This document shows, one piece after another, positions 25,829-37,453 of a DNA stretch of 64,000 nucleotides. Under the pieces are notes generated by a model. The model ran no database searches, was not told the origin of the DNA, and saw only the letters and a list, made by a program, of their open reading frames with translations. Source of the stretch: Echiichthys vipera (taxonomy: Eukaryota; Chordata; Actinopteri; Perciformes; Trachinidae). The stretch is taken from positions 5,049,466 through 5,113,465 of the forward strand of contig OY829660.1 in assembly GCA_963691815.1 (NCBI GenBank), written 5' to 3'. Every line of letters begins with the position of its first letter. Positions within the stretch are counted from its first letter, which is position 1. The position numbers and the translations under genes were made by a program.

Positions 25829-27563
25829 GCCATTAACCCCCCCAACTCAGCCCTGAATTATTAATGGGGCCATCTATCTCTCTGCTCGCCCAGCCCACTC
25901 CCACGGACGGGAAAAGGCGACGTCTCGATGTTGTGGTCGGCAAAGTGTGGCCGTGCCTTTCTGACTGTCTCCTTCTGGACTGTGGGGGGGGGGAGTTGAA
26001 GTAAAAGCTGATCGGTCCATCTGTCAATCAGACTGCTCAAGTCAGCTCAAGTTGTTGCTAATGGTGGAAAGAAGCCAGTCCTGTTTTCTTCACAGCTGAT
26101 ACCACACACTTTTGTTATTCTGTTCCTTGGTGCTCTTTTCTGTTGTTCTTCTCTGTGGGGAAACTTATGTGGAGGCAAGCCGTGTCTAAAGGATGCAAAA
26201 GAAAACAGCTAGCCTGTGTCATATGAACATAACCCCTGATTTAAACAGACCATGCTACATGAATGAATCATGCTGTGCTCCATCTGACTTATAGGTGCAG
26301 GGTAGGTGTACTGTGAACAAACAGGGACGTCACACAGGACATTGTCAGCCTTCAGACTCCTTTTTTTTGTCTTCTACAAAGAAAGCTTCTTTTACAGCAC
26401 ACAACGGGAGCAGGCTGTCATTGTTTGCGGAGCAGGTGGAAAACCTTTTAGCAGCAGATCGAGCAAAGAATGGAAGGCCAATGAAAAATCACTTCCATCA
26501 GCTGAGGTTCAAGCTTCATTTTCTTCTTTGAAACAGCGGTTTCTCCCAACCTGAGACATTATGTAGCTTCTCTGAAGTATTTGACAATTGTAGATTTTAG
26601 TCAATAGGCAATTCTTATTTTTGGAGAACTTAAAGGACATCTTGTCTTTTTAAGCTACTGTATTTTTTAAGCCAACACGGATAAAAAGTCCTAAGAGTGC
26701 TCAAACACATGTAATTCCATCACAACTAGGTAACTCCATCTGCTGATGAAGGTCATGTGATATGACTGAAAGCACCGTCGGGGTGGGCGATGAATCAAAT
26801 TGTGTTTTTCAATTACGATTTTGGCTTCAAATGACATTGAAAACCTGAGTCGAGATAAAACGATGATTGCGCTGCGTTCCCTCTCACAATGATGCTCTCA
26901 TCTTGTATTGTGTTATGAATCCCTGCCGTATCAGCGGTGAGTCACCGACTGGGATATGTTTAATATAGTGTTGAATATATGTTAAGGAGTTTTCAGTCGG
27001 TTATTTATGTACTCATATAAATTATTTGTTATATTTATTCATTTCTTTTTTTTACCTTCATTTTTTAAGTGTGTTTTTCAGTTGAATTATATTTAAAGTT
27101 CACGAAAATCCACCGTAAAAACAGTTTGGATGCTCAATAAATGCAGGACTCATCCACAGTTGATGATAATCTCAATATTGACAAAGATACTTGTGATACT
27201 TGAGATTTTTGCCGCTACAGGAGTAGAAGAAGTTTGTTTGCCCCACACTCCGTTGTGTTTGGAAAAGAATCAACAGGGTGTGTGGGTAATCGAGAAAAAA
27301 CCAAACCACTGCATTAGATGGAGGCTGTTTAAAGTAATTGGCCTATTACCAATGCTATAATTATATTGTTACAGAATTAACAGTATGTGTTGACCCATGG
27401 CAGCTCCTATAAATGAATATGCAACGCTGTAAATGCATTCTTTACCACACACTTTTTACTGATAATTGTGTCTGTTTCTCTAATTTTACTTCCATCTCCA
27501 ACACTTGCTTCACATTTCTCCTTTATTATCTTCCCCACATGCTTACACACACGATACCGTGAA

Positions 27564-27565
<2 letters not shown>

Positions 27566-27612
<47 letters not shown>
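27566..27612. repeat. (AC)n microsatellite
   Basis: About 23 AC units. Confidence 0.97.
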
Positions 27613-27615
<3 letters not shown>

Positions 27616-28072
27616 TCTGTCTGACTAGAATAGAATTGTCAGTGTGCAGCCAGATATCCTCAGAGATGGTACGTATTAAAATAAAGGCTCTGTGAGATGC
27701 CTGCGTGTGCTGTGATGAATGCTCATCTCATTTGCTCTTCCTCAGATAGCGACTCCCTCTCTGATGTCCCCTGGCCTCACTTCCTCGTCTCCTGATAAAT
27801 ATTGAATAGCGTTGGATGTGTTTCTGAGGCTCTTTGAGTTGTTATTGTCTCTCTTGTCTGTTGGACGTTTCTCTTCATTTGGCCCCCGTTTCCTTTAGAA
27901 TTTGTATGATTGTGTCTTTTTGTGATCGATCCACACATTAAACCAAAACAGTTCCCTTCATAAATGCTCATATTATTTTACACCTTGCAGTCAGAACGCA
28001 GTTCTGCTGTTCACCGGTCCGAGAAATGTCTTTTAAGAACCATAAGCTTCTATTTTCAAGTCTGTTGTCTAG

Positions 28073-28490
28073 GGATGTCGGGATTAACCCATCATTTTGC
28101 CATAACTGGGGTTAGATAACATCATAGTTTCATAATCGTCAGAATTGTAGAAGCTGTGATATCTATGGTGTCCTGATAACTGCGGTGTTGCCCTGTGAAA
28201 ATGAATCTCACAATTGTTATTTGTGTTTGTGCGGTGAACTCTCCTCTTTTCGTGTATGCATGTAACACGTCAGAGGGAGCTCACATTCCAACCTTATATG
28301 CGACAAAAAACGCTTGAAGTCAGCAGCACTGGAGCATTTTGGATATCATCAAAATAACCAGGGAGTTGGTGTAGAAGATGGGTTTCCATTTTGCAAAGCT
28401 TGCCGTCTAAAAGTGACCGCAAAGGGTCCAACACTTTGAAAATGTACTATCATCTTCAAGCTCATCCACCTCTTTGTGCTCAAGATGGTA
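28073..28490 (+). pseudogene. relic of a hAT-type transposase: BED-like zinc finger with a frameshift
   Basis: Translation from 28332 reads EHFGYHQNNQ, then FPFCKACRLKVTAKG. After a one-base frame change it reads GSNTLKMYYHLQAHPPL. The pattern hydrophobic-x-x-FG, C-x-x-C, then H-x-x-x-H followed by P is that of BED zinc fingers, the DNA-binding domain at the start of hAT transposases and of ZBED genes. Just upstream, 28073 begins TAGGGATGTCGGGATTAACC, which resembles a transposon terminus. No catalytic region or long open frame follows. The frameshift and lack of introns or downstream domain make it a dead fragment rather than a gene. The exact family is unknown. Confidence 0.6.
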
Positions 28491-29243
28491 AAAAAAAAGA
28501 AAGAAGTTAAGTTGGTCCTAAGCTTGACATAGTTTCAACTCGTCTGGAGGAGTTCTAAACGGGTTCCAGTTTACTTTCTGATGTGTAGTAGTAACGTGGA
28601 TGTAACTCCAGTTCTATGAGTAAATGCAGAATCATTTGACATCCCAACTGTTGTCGAGGAACAACAATGTTCTTCTTTACTGAGGCATTTGTGGGTGACT
28701 GTCCTCTTTTGGTGATGCAGACGTAGTTTGTCCAAGTGCTGAATGACAACAGGTGGAGTAGGAGCTGAAGTCCAAATTTTAATAACAGCATTTCTTCCTT
28801 TATTACATCAATGATGCAAATTCCTATTTTTATTCAGCTTGTCTGCCCAAATGTCCCATGTCCATTACTTATTGTTGCCTTCATAAAACGTTCATTTAAA
28901 AAAAAATAAATGCTAAGTTCATTTTTGCTAATGTAATTTCATTTGATTTTTCTGTGGATATACAAGACACATCAGATATTTACCTCCCTCGCGTATATGT
29001 CAAAATACGCTGCGAGTGAGGCTGTCGCAGTCTGCGCTTTTAGCTGCAGGAGACCATTTCTAAACAGAAAGACGGCAGTCAGAAGTCCTCGCACACTGTT
29101 TCTCACACATGTACACACTCAAACGCAGCCCTGTAGCTGTACGTCCTCCAGGCACCCAAAGTGTCATGGCAACCTTATGGCAGCCACGGTAACGGCAGGC
29201 TCATTTTCATACTGATGAGGCGACCGGTTGCTGGGGAGGCCTA

Positions 29244-29244
<1 letters not shown>

Positions 29245-29280
<36 letters not shown>
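29245..29280. repeat. (GCT)12 trinucleotide repeat
   Basis: Twelve perfect GCT units between CCTAC and CGCTCATC, about 440 bp upstream of exon D. Confidence 0.97.
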
Positions 29281-29281
<1 letters not shown>

Positions 29282-29719
29282 GCTCATCTCTCCTCTCCGG
29301 TGTCACCCTGAAATTTTAATGACCTCCTTTCTTTGCTTCTCATTTTTCTCCTCTTTGCTCTCAGTGGCCTGTCTGTGTGTGAGTGAGTGTGTGTATGTCC
29401 TGAGTCTCAGCTTCAGTATTCAAACAGACTAGGCATCCGGAGTAACACGAGGAGAACAAAGGCGATGTCATTTTGAATACGCATGTATTTTTACACCTGT
29501 GGAAGGCCTCCAACGATCTGCTCACCTTAGCTTCGTCAGCTAGACAGTTAGATACTTGAGTTTCTGAACGTTGAGGTAATCTCCCCTAATGTGAAGGAGA
29601 CTACGGCACACAGCAAAGGTCATGATCCAGGTTCAAACCTACTTGTGTTGAATGAACATGTTACTCTCTGTACCGATTAAGAATCGGGGTAACGCTCTCT
29701 TTTTTGTGCTTTGTTCCAG

Positions 29720-29811
29720 GAGGACGAGGGCAGAGAAGAAGAAAACGGCAGGATCGAGCCGGTCGGTCGTGCAGACTCCTGCATGGACCACACCCCAGTG
29801 AGGTCACTAGA
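29720..29811 (+). CDS. pard3: pard3 exon D: acidic linker before PDZ1
   Basis: 92 nt: 30 codons plus GA, starting after TTGTTCCAG and ending before GTAAGT. It reads EDEGREEENGRIEPVGRADS, then CMDHTPVRSL. Mammalian PAR-3 has [20 protein letters not shown] and a similar end at the same place. The last GA joins A of exon E to give Glu, yielding SLEDIVKLVEV (mammal SLDDMVKLVEV). This fixes the donor choice. The acidic stretch leads directly into PDZ1. Confidence 0.93.
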
Positions 29812-30329
29812 GTAAGTCCTTCAGCCGTGGATGAGCTTCCTCCCTTTCTACCTCTCTGTTTCCTCACGTGTCCTGCTGAAACTCAATCCCCTGCTCATCA
29901 CATTGCTAAATATTTAAACTGTTTTATACAAAACGTGATGTCCGCCATTTGTGTAAAACTAACACCTCTTGATCTGAACACTCATAGTTGAATTACCTGT
30001 ATTTGTGCAAAGGTTTTGTTTTATATTTTATGAATGACAGCTTATTTCAAATGGAGAGAGATTCAGAATGGATCCCATTTTTGTGTCGTCACGCCGGCAT
30101 AGCCCACGAAGAAAAATTGGATTAGTACAACTCCTGTCCTCTTTTGTAGTTTTGGCCATCTTTCTTGCTTACCGTGCTGCGAATGGCTCATTAGTGAAAC
30201 AAACTCCACATTTACACCACTGCTCTGTTCCTGAATTACAACTAACCTGTTCAGACTGAACCTTGGTCCATGAATCGATAAAAAAAAGCTTTCTTAAATG
30301 TAGCCCTTGAAGCCATTTTGCCTATTTGA

Positions 30330-30425
30330 TGCATTTGTATGTGCTTGATGATTATTGCACTTTTGGGGTCCTATCTTCATGGAGCAATGCACTTATACGA
30401 AAGGCACTTTGCAAAGAAGCATCAG
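30330..30425. repeat. probable LINE 3'-tail-like fragment
   Basis: GCACTTTGCAAAGAAGCATC followed by AGCTAAATGAATGGAATGG resembles the common fish ending TTTGGATAAAAGCGTC-AGCTAAATG plus a short repeat. Assigned from memory only. Confidence 0.4.
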
Positions 30426-30482
30426 CTAAATGAATGGAATGGAATGGTTCATTGGATGCACAGCTGAGATAAAGCCTGACAT

Positions 30483-30667
30483 TCAGCGCCTGTCACTATC
30501 TCCGCTATGCAATGGCTCCATTAGCTTAGCGCCGCCCAAGATGATTGTGATAGGTTCAAGAAATACAAACAAGCCGGATCGTTTTTTTCCTCCCTATCTC
30601 AGAATGATAAGCCAGTGTAGCCAGACCATACTTCAGTGCTGTGAAGTAGGTCTGGCAATGCGAGACT
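30483..30667 (+). repeat. dispersed MITE fragment with intact right terminus
   Basis: Shares AAGATGATTGTGATAGGTTC, AAGAAATACAAA and GTGTAGCC with 2496-2655 and ends GGTCTGGCAATGCGAGACTA, a terminus familiar from teleost MITEs. The left terminus is not found. Confidence 0.6.
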
Positions 30668-31946
30668 ATTTCAGTCACGACAGTGTCTTGTTTCCAGATC
30701 GCTTCAACTGACAGAGCAGTTGTAACCAGTAGAACTGATGGCCAAAACTAGGAAGAATAACGCTCAAGTTGTCTGAAACTAGATTTCCCCTTCAAAGTTG
30801 ACCCGGGTGAATCAGCTCTCTCCTCTCTTTCTCGACATAATGAGCACTTTAAAGGTAGACCAGCAGGGTCTATATTGTAATCCAGGTTTTGTTTGTAGAA
30901 AATCTAATTTCAACCATGCTTCCTGATTTACATAATTCTCTTTTGTGGGAGCAAAATGATCCTCGTCTCGCCATCAGAGCCCTCCCACGCACCAACCCAT
31001 TCAGCGGCTGTTATTAACAACTGTGTTTTGTTCTGTTATTTTGCTTTGTTGCATGCTTCCAGTTTAATATGCAGGTATGGTATTGTTATTATTCCTATGA
31101 TTTCCCAGAGACTCTGGCTTCTCTCGCCTCTTAGTTGTCAACAAGGGGCCCATTTTCCCCGAGCTAATCATAGTTATTTTATCAAAGCTGTAGGCAGATC
31201 AGATTTGGCATCTTGTAAAATGTGCCTGCGTAGATGTTTTACAGCCAAACAGACTAACAGGTAAAGAACGCCGCCTTGGAAAAGCAAATAGCTGTAACTG
31301 CGTTTTGTGCTTTTAAAGGGTCAAAGGATGTCGTAAACAATATTCATCCACATATAAATAGAATAAAAGGGTATACAGCTATCGGAAATGCATGTGACAA
31401 GGGTAAAGTAGGGTAAAGTGTCAATTTCTATGTCCTCACTGTCATTATTACGTCAGTTTTGCACATTTACGGTTTCTTGATTCCAGGACCAAGCACTATC
31501 CCTCCGCATAGACATTTACACTTGAACACGTATAAAACTGCAAGTCAAGATCATCAGTCATGTCAGACTTAAGTTGCTCTGTAGGATTGTAATTTTTCCA
31601 CTTCTAAAACATACATTGCAGCATTTTGCAGTTCATGTGCATCCCTTAAAAATGCAGTTCTCAGTGTCCCATATTTCCTTTTGATTCAAGTCCAAATTTG
31701 AGTTTTCCTTGTTATTCCATTCCATGTGTTTGATTAATTCTGTTTTATTGACTTTCTTTGTCAGTCTTTTGCTTTCTGTTTTTATTTATTGATGTTATTT
31801 TATTAATGTTTTCATCATCTTGTTTCTTCCTTCATTATCTCATTTCCTTTTTTGTTTTTCCCTCACATGGTGTCACCCCTCTCCTCTACCCCCCCAACAC
31901 CCATCCACCCTGGTCTCTCCCTCCTCCATCCGTCACCGTCTCCCAG

Positions 31947-32030
31947 AGACATAGTCAAACTGGTGGAGGTGTCAAACGACGGTGGGCCCCTGGGAATCCA
32001 CGTGGTGCCTTTCAGTGGCAGGGACCGCAG
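31947..32030 (+). CDS. pard3: pard3 exon E: start of PDZ1 with the carboxylate-binding loop
   Basis: 84 nt: one base completing Glu, 27 codons, and AG carried to exon F. It reads DIVKLVEVSNDGGPLGIHVV, then PFSGRDR. The first beta strand (VKLVEV) and the GGPLGIHV loop, which in PDZ domains grips the C-terminal carboxylate of a partner, are intact (fragment residues 187-206). In mammals PDZ1 of PAR-3 contacts PAR-6 and junctional adhesion molecules. The AG leftover plus G of exon F restores Arg in R-T-L-G-L-L. Confidence 0.96.
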
Positions 32031-32671
32031 GTAAAAGTTTCCAAAGCAGAGCCATGGTGAGGAGAGTAAAGGAGACGAGCAGGCTGACGTAGAGTCCACA
32101 GGGCCTTAAACACAGTTAAACAGGTCATAGTGGTTAAAATGGGTCTCCAATAAGTACGTCAACATTATTAATATATCTGACAGATATGTTTAGTGTTTAG
32201 ATTTTGTAAAAGAAAGGGTTGCTGTAGCAGTGCACAGCACAAAACAGAACAAGCCGTGTTATTGTTATCTTTATATTGACGTCCAGCGCAACTCACCCCC
32301 TCTTTAAACTCCTGAGAAAAGACAGTTGTAGCCGCTGCTTAGCTCATGTCTCACCTCAAATGTTTTCAGAAAAACATTTTGTTGTACTATCGTGATATAA
32401 GGGAAATTTTCCAAACTAGCGGCTGTGTTGGTCTGGTTTGAAATCTCGGGGCAGGCAGCCCATGAAAGCGTTCGTCCAATCAGGTACAGCCATCGCGGTT
32501 GTTTTCTTTATCATAAGTGGCCCATCAGAGCTTTGTTGGATTTGGTTTCTGAAAAAGAAAAGGTCTGCAAAGGGTGCTGCATCACCTGAGACACACAAAC
32601 ACATGTGCATACCAGGCATGCCTCTCTGATGCCCATATGTAATCACTTCATCACTCAGGCAAACCTATATG

Positions 32672-32739
<68 letters not shown>

Positions 32740-34654
32740 CATCATGAAGCCATTTGCCAGTTTACAGTGATCAATCATGCTTGTTTAGGGTTTGCAGGTG
32801 ACCGTCATATTTCTCTGTGGCTGCTGTCACATCAGCTTTACATGTTACAAAGGATACATTGAGCAGTGCACACAACACACATCTGCCTACAACCCAATCA
32901 AAAGCATGCGCACGCACTCAAACACACACACACACACGCACACAGCTGGAAACAAAGCTGCGAAGGAATTATAGGAATTTCACATCTGGTTTAAATATTC
33001 CCACGAGTTTTTGGAGGTTGTGATCCAAGTCTGCAGCCTTTCATAGTTACAAGAATCCAGTTAAAACCCTCAGTATAGTTAAGTGTAGAACATTGGTCAA
33101 TGCATTTAAGGAAGTCCTTGTCTATTATTGAATGAATGTGCCAAAGACCAATGTCAACCAGTTTTAGGGAGGTCTAATGGTGGATATGTTTTTTAGTGCC
33201 AAGCTGTTTTTTGCCACCAGCACAGAGCCAGATGCAGCCCCACAAACGTCCCAACCTTCTTTATGTATGACTGTGCCCTGAGACTCACAAATACGATCAG
33301 TGACTACACTCCACTGTCACGCTTTATTGAAAATCAAGATCATATCACTTTTCTCACTGCCCGACTTAATCAACCTAAAAGCACATTTATAATGCACTTT
33401 TCTTTTATTGGGGAAATGTCAGGGTAGGCGTTAGCCTAAGATTAAGATGCCCAGCTTTCATCAGAGAAATAGCCCCTCCACAGCAAATCGTATTGTGCTC
33501 TCACTCAGATTCAATCAGTGGAATTGTCTCTGAACTTTTTCAACTCATGAACTTTCCTGCCCTCTCTGTAATCACATTTCCATTCATATTGAATTATAAG
33601 CCTCAGGCGAGGGCGAGTATTAAACCCTAAAATCAACCCAATTTACCTAGGCGACACTCGCTCATACTACCTCAGAAAAGCCTGGATACACACAGACACA
33701 GACTATATACCGAAGAAGACTAGATTAGGTTTGTGCCGTCTCTCCTACCCGTTGTTGATTTTCTTCCTCATGCTCGGATCTATAATCCACAAAGCTCCCT
33801 TTCAGGTGAAGTTAGCCTCTCACTGCGGCTGTAGGGGCAGGCATAAGCCAGTTTGCCACACCGGATTACATGGCGACAACGGTTTGCAGCTCAGCGCGGT
33901 TTAAGTGCTATGGCACGATAGAGCAGCCTGCTATCACTGTTTAATGGTGCTGGTTCCTGTCGTTCTCTGAAAGCACTTTGTTTATTTTTTGCTTAGAAAA
34001 AGGGACGCCGGAGTCCTAGGGGTTAGAAAACGAACACTTGCAAAGCATCGACCCCAGGCAAAAGTACAGTCGAGCTTTTCTACGTGTTGATTGCCTTTGA
34101 ATAGATGCCTCCCACACACAGCCTCTAAAGCCCCCTGATGTGATGTGACTGCTTTCTCTCATAAGCCTCATTGGTGCCCTGATGATGCAAATGACAGGAC
34201 CACACAGCAGACTCTTCTCAAGTAGAGCGTGATAAAGCAGAGGCAGCAATTAAGCATCATTCTGTTTTTGGAGCAAAAAAGCGACAGCGGTACACGACGA
34301 TTCTTGCCACGCGATCACGGGAATGTTTGTATCCAGTATTGACTTTTTGTTAGTATCAATACAAATGAAGCCACAGAACAACAAAGCATTTATGGGGGAA
34401 AAAAGAATAAACTTATTTTTATAGGTCTCAAAGGCTGTGTGAATAGTATAGAGAGAGTACATGCGATTACTCTGGGATCTTTTTGGCAGGGTTTCTGAAG
34501 TGTAAGTGTGTTCAAAGAAAGTCCCAGTGATTAAAATTCCAGTCCAGTATTGTGCACTCTCCACCCCAGGTCTGGCCAAGCTCCAGCAAAGCAGCCATAT
34601 TGACTTTACAGACACCATCTTGATCTTGTTGACTTGATTGTTTGAACCTTTCAG
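32031..34654 (+). other. intron E-F of pard3 (2.6 kb)
   Basis: GTAAAA donor (a weaker match than its neighbours) and AACCTTTCAG acceptor. It holds a (CA)33 microsatellite and a second CA-rich stretch at about 32916-32943. The rest is unremarkable. Confidence 0.92.
32673..32738. repeat. (CA)33 microsatellite
   Basis: 66 bp of uninterrupted CA. Confidence 0.98.
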
Positions 34655-34780
34655 GACTCTTGGCTTGCTGGTCAAGCGTCTGGAGAATGGAGGCAAGGCC
34701 GAGCAACAGGGCCTCTTCCAGGAGAACGACTGTATCGTCCGTATCAATAACGGAGACCTGCGAAACATCCGCTTTGAACA
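34655..34780 (+). CDS. pard3: pard3 exon F: middle of PDZ1
   Basis: 126 nt: one base completing Arg, 41 codons, and CA carried over. It reads [20 protein letters not shown], then [20 protein letters not shown]. The mammalian counterpart is [20 protein letters not shown], then [20 protein letters not shown]. It supplies the central strands of PDZ1 and the G-K-A-E helix/turn (fragment residues 213-253). The donor GTAAGA follows. CA plus A of exon G gives Gln of F-E-Q-A-Q. Confidence 0.96.
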
Positions 34781-37031
34781 GTAAGACAGCAGCTCGTGGG
34801 ACTCCTTTCCGAGCTCCGGTTGTCCTAGGACTTCCTGTGTGATTGGCTTTTCGGACTTTCGCTTCTTCCCTCGTCTAATACCCACAGTCCTGATCCCTTC
34901 TTTTCGCTGTTATCCTCTCTCCTCGTACCTTCGTGACCCTTCTCTCTGCACTTCTGCCAGTGCACAGACTCCTCTGCTGCCTGTCACCGTGCTTAGCTAA
35001 CCTTTCCCCATTAAACTCCTGTAGGTCGCACCCTCAATCGCTGAAGCGGTCTCTGCAATCCTCTCAGCCTTTATTCCCCTGTGTTTCAGTAACAGTTCTT
35101 CTGGACTCCCATTGTAACACCTCTGTAGCCCTGTGGAAGGAGTGGGAATGAGGCTCCTGACATTCACCGCCTCTGCTCTGTTCACATGCTTTCATTACCT
35201 TCCTAACCAAATCCACCCACTAACCCCCCCTTCATCTTTTCTGTATGCTACATACCTTCATGCTGTTTGATTTGATTCTCACCTGTCAGCATAAATGTAT
35301 ACTAAATACACTGATGTTTCCAATTTCAGTATACAATGCATATGTGATGTAGATATGTGAGCACATACGGAGATATTTTGATGATGCATTTCTGCCTCAT
35401 GGGACTTTACATGCAGTTATCTAAAGGGTCTGTTCACCCAAATTATATATATATATAAAAAATAATATTAATATCAAAATGATCATAATTTTCTTATTAC
35501 CTCATATCTAGCTAGTATCTAGCCCTGCAGATAGTTTTGGTGTGATTTGTTGAGGCTTGAAGTCTCCACACCAGTACTGCAGGGATGATATATTTTTGTC
35601 GGCCGTCCTTGTGAGCATTGTCCTGGATTCCTCGACAAAAAGTCAACAGGTTTTTTTCTTTGGATTATTGCAGAAAAAAGCTCTGTGGGGAACAAAAGTT
35701 TATGATATGTACACGTTTTGAAGCATAAATGCAATCACCAGAAGTAAAAAGCTAAAGTTAGGCTATGAGCGAACTACTCTATCCACTAGCTCCCAACTGA
35801 TTTCGCTTGTACGGTGATTGTTTGTAGTCTCATTTAGCGGCTTGTTAGCAACCGCCTTTTTAAAGACACGTACAAGCTTCAAATTTCACGAGATGGGATA
35901 TTTACTGACGTTTTTTATGTCGTAGAACAAAATGTTAAAATCTCTCAAGTCTGTGTTAACCACTGAACATATTTCAGGCATCTAACCAAAACCCCATTTA
36001 AAAAAAAAAAAGGCACTGACGTCGAGACGAGGGGACTAGAAGTGCAAACATGCTAAAAACATTTTCAACATTCACACCTATGTTGGAGTGGAGGCAGAAG
36101 TAAAGGTAGTAGGCAAACAAACCAATCACTGTGAATGATCACAAGTGAGAAATCATGTAATGTGGTTGAACCAACCCTTTAATCCTGGTCAGGTTATGAT
36201 GTCCCAGCAAACCCTGCTGTTGAGCCATAAGTCAAGCAATGAATGGGAATTAGGCACAGTGTTGTTACAGGAGCAGCAATGGTTGCTCTTGTTATTTAAC
36301 AGTATTTTTATAAGGGAGCAGATTACGTCTCGTCTGCTACTCAGTTCAGCCTGAAATCATAAAGCTGTCGAGACAAGACCAACAGCGAAGGTTATTAGTG
36401 GCTGGGAAAAATAGGCCTGGAATTTCACGAAGAATTCTCTGGGTGTGGTGGTGGTGATGGGGGGGCAAGTTTAAGTTGTCATTTAGGGGGGTGGGGGGCA
36501 AGTGTAAGTTGTCATTTAGAGGGGTACGGGGAGCAATAGAAGTTCTTGAGCATTCTCTAGAACATCCGTGCAGCTGTTGGGGCGAGGGAAAGGGCCATAC
36601 CATAATCTGCTTTATTGAAACAGGTGGTGATAACAAGGCTCCACTGTTATAGGGTGCTGACAGCCAACATAAGTTTCCACTCACACCTACTGTACATGAG
36701 CTCACACCGAAAGGGGGTTTAAAAGAGGATTTTCTGCAAACTCTCCGACAGATAGAGGGCTCCTTTATCTGGAGCCAAATGAGGGGATTATGTGATGGAG
36801 CTGTGGGGTGTGGTTCAGTCTCTTTTTAGAGCTGCTCACGCTGGCAATAAGTATTAATTAACATGTCAGAATTTTCAGGTGGGCGGAAATGGATTTTATA
36901 TTTATAGCATGGGTGTGTGTGAGTGAGTGGGTAGGTGGGGGTTCATCAGGTGGCAGCTCATAAAAAAGATATTTAGAAACCGCTGAATAATCCCCTTTTC
37001 AAATCTCTTCCTCTCGCTCTTTTTATCCCAG
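34781..37031 (+). other. intron F-G of pard3 (2.3 kb)
   Basis: GTAAGA donor and TTTTTATCCCAG acceptor. It contains a short AT dinucleotide run near 35443-35456 and the G-rich tandem repeat at 36459-36536. No other gene is seen. A 211-codon open frame on the minus strand, overlapping exon F, is chance. Confidence 0.92.
36459..36536 (+). repeat. G-rich tandem repeat, about 37-bp unit, two copies
   Basis: GGGGGCAAGT-TAAGTTGTCATTTAG occurs twice in tandem, separated and flanked by runs of four to seven G. There are at least four G tracts on the sense strand, so a quadruplex is possible. Confidence 0.8.
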
Positions 37032-37453
37032 AGCCCAGAACATGTTCCGTCAGGCCATGCGCTCTCCTGTCATCATGTTCCACGTGGTGCCGTCATCGAT
37101 GAAGGCCCACTACGAGCAGATGTCCCACGCCGAGAGGAACCCGGCGTACTCCTCGGGCCGTTTCAGCCCCGACTCCCTGACTGGCAGCACCCTCTCCGGC
37201 TTAGACCACGCCCCACAGAGGATGTCCCGACACGGTTCCCAAACTCACCCACACTCCCATCCCCATCCCCATCCTAAATCCCATACCCACCCAGACCAGA
37301 CTGACGGCTACCCCCCTCTGACTCACCCGGCAGTCTCTGCGGCCAAGCCGCCGACAGGACACACCCCCTCGCCTCAGAGGGGGCTAAACTCGACGTCAAC
37401 AGGAGGATTCACCAAAAAAGTTGGGAGGAGGCTCAACATCCAGCTAAAGAAAG
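37032..37453 (+). CDS. pard3: pard3 exon G: end of PDZ1, His/Pro-rich linker, first strand of PDZ2
   Basis: The largest exon, 422 nt: one base completing Gln, 140 codons, and G carried over. It opens AQNMFRQAMRSPVIMFHVVP, the last helix and strand of PDZ1. The linker continues with AHYEQMSHAERN and YSSGRFSPDS, both PAR-3 words. A stretch at 37237-37310 is unusually His/Pro rich (HPHSHPHPHPKSHTHP), encoded by CCATCC-type repeats. It ends FTKKVGRRLNIQLKK, matching mammalian KKIGKRLNIQLKKG, so the start of PDZ2 lies at its 3' end. The donor is GTGAGG. The leftover G plus GT of exon H restores the conserved Gly. Confidence 0.96.

Larger units (their letters stand above)
29812..31946 (+). other. 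intron D-E of pard3 (2.1 kb)
   Basis: GTAAGT donor and a pyrimidine-rich acceptor (CCGTCACCGTCTCCCAG). It contains two repeat fragments: a LINE-tail-like piece near 30330-30425 and the MITE fragment 30483-30667. Otherwise nothing is recognised. Confidence 0.92.

Noticed and set aside
34250..34885. 211-codon open frame on the minus strand
   Set aside because: It lies antisense across pard3 exon F and flanking intron, resembles no family I know, and its openness is partly due to the exon.
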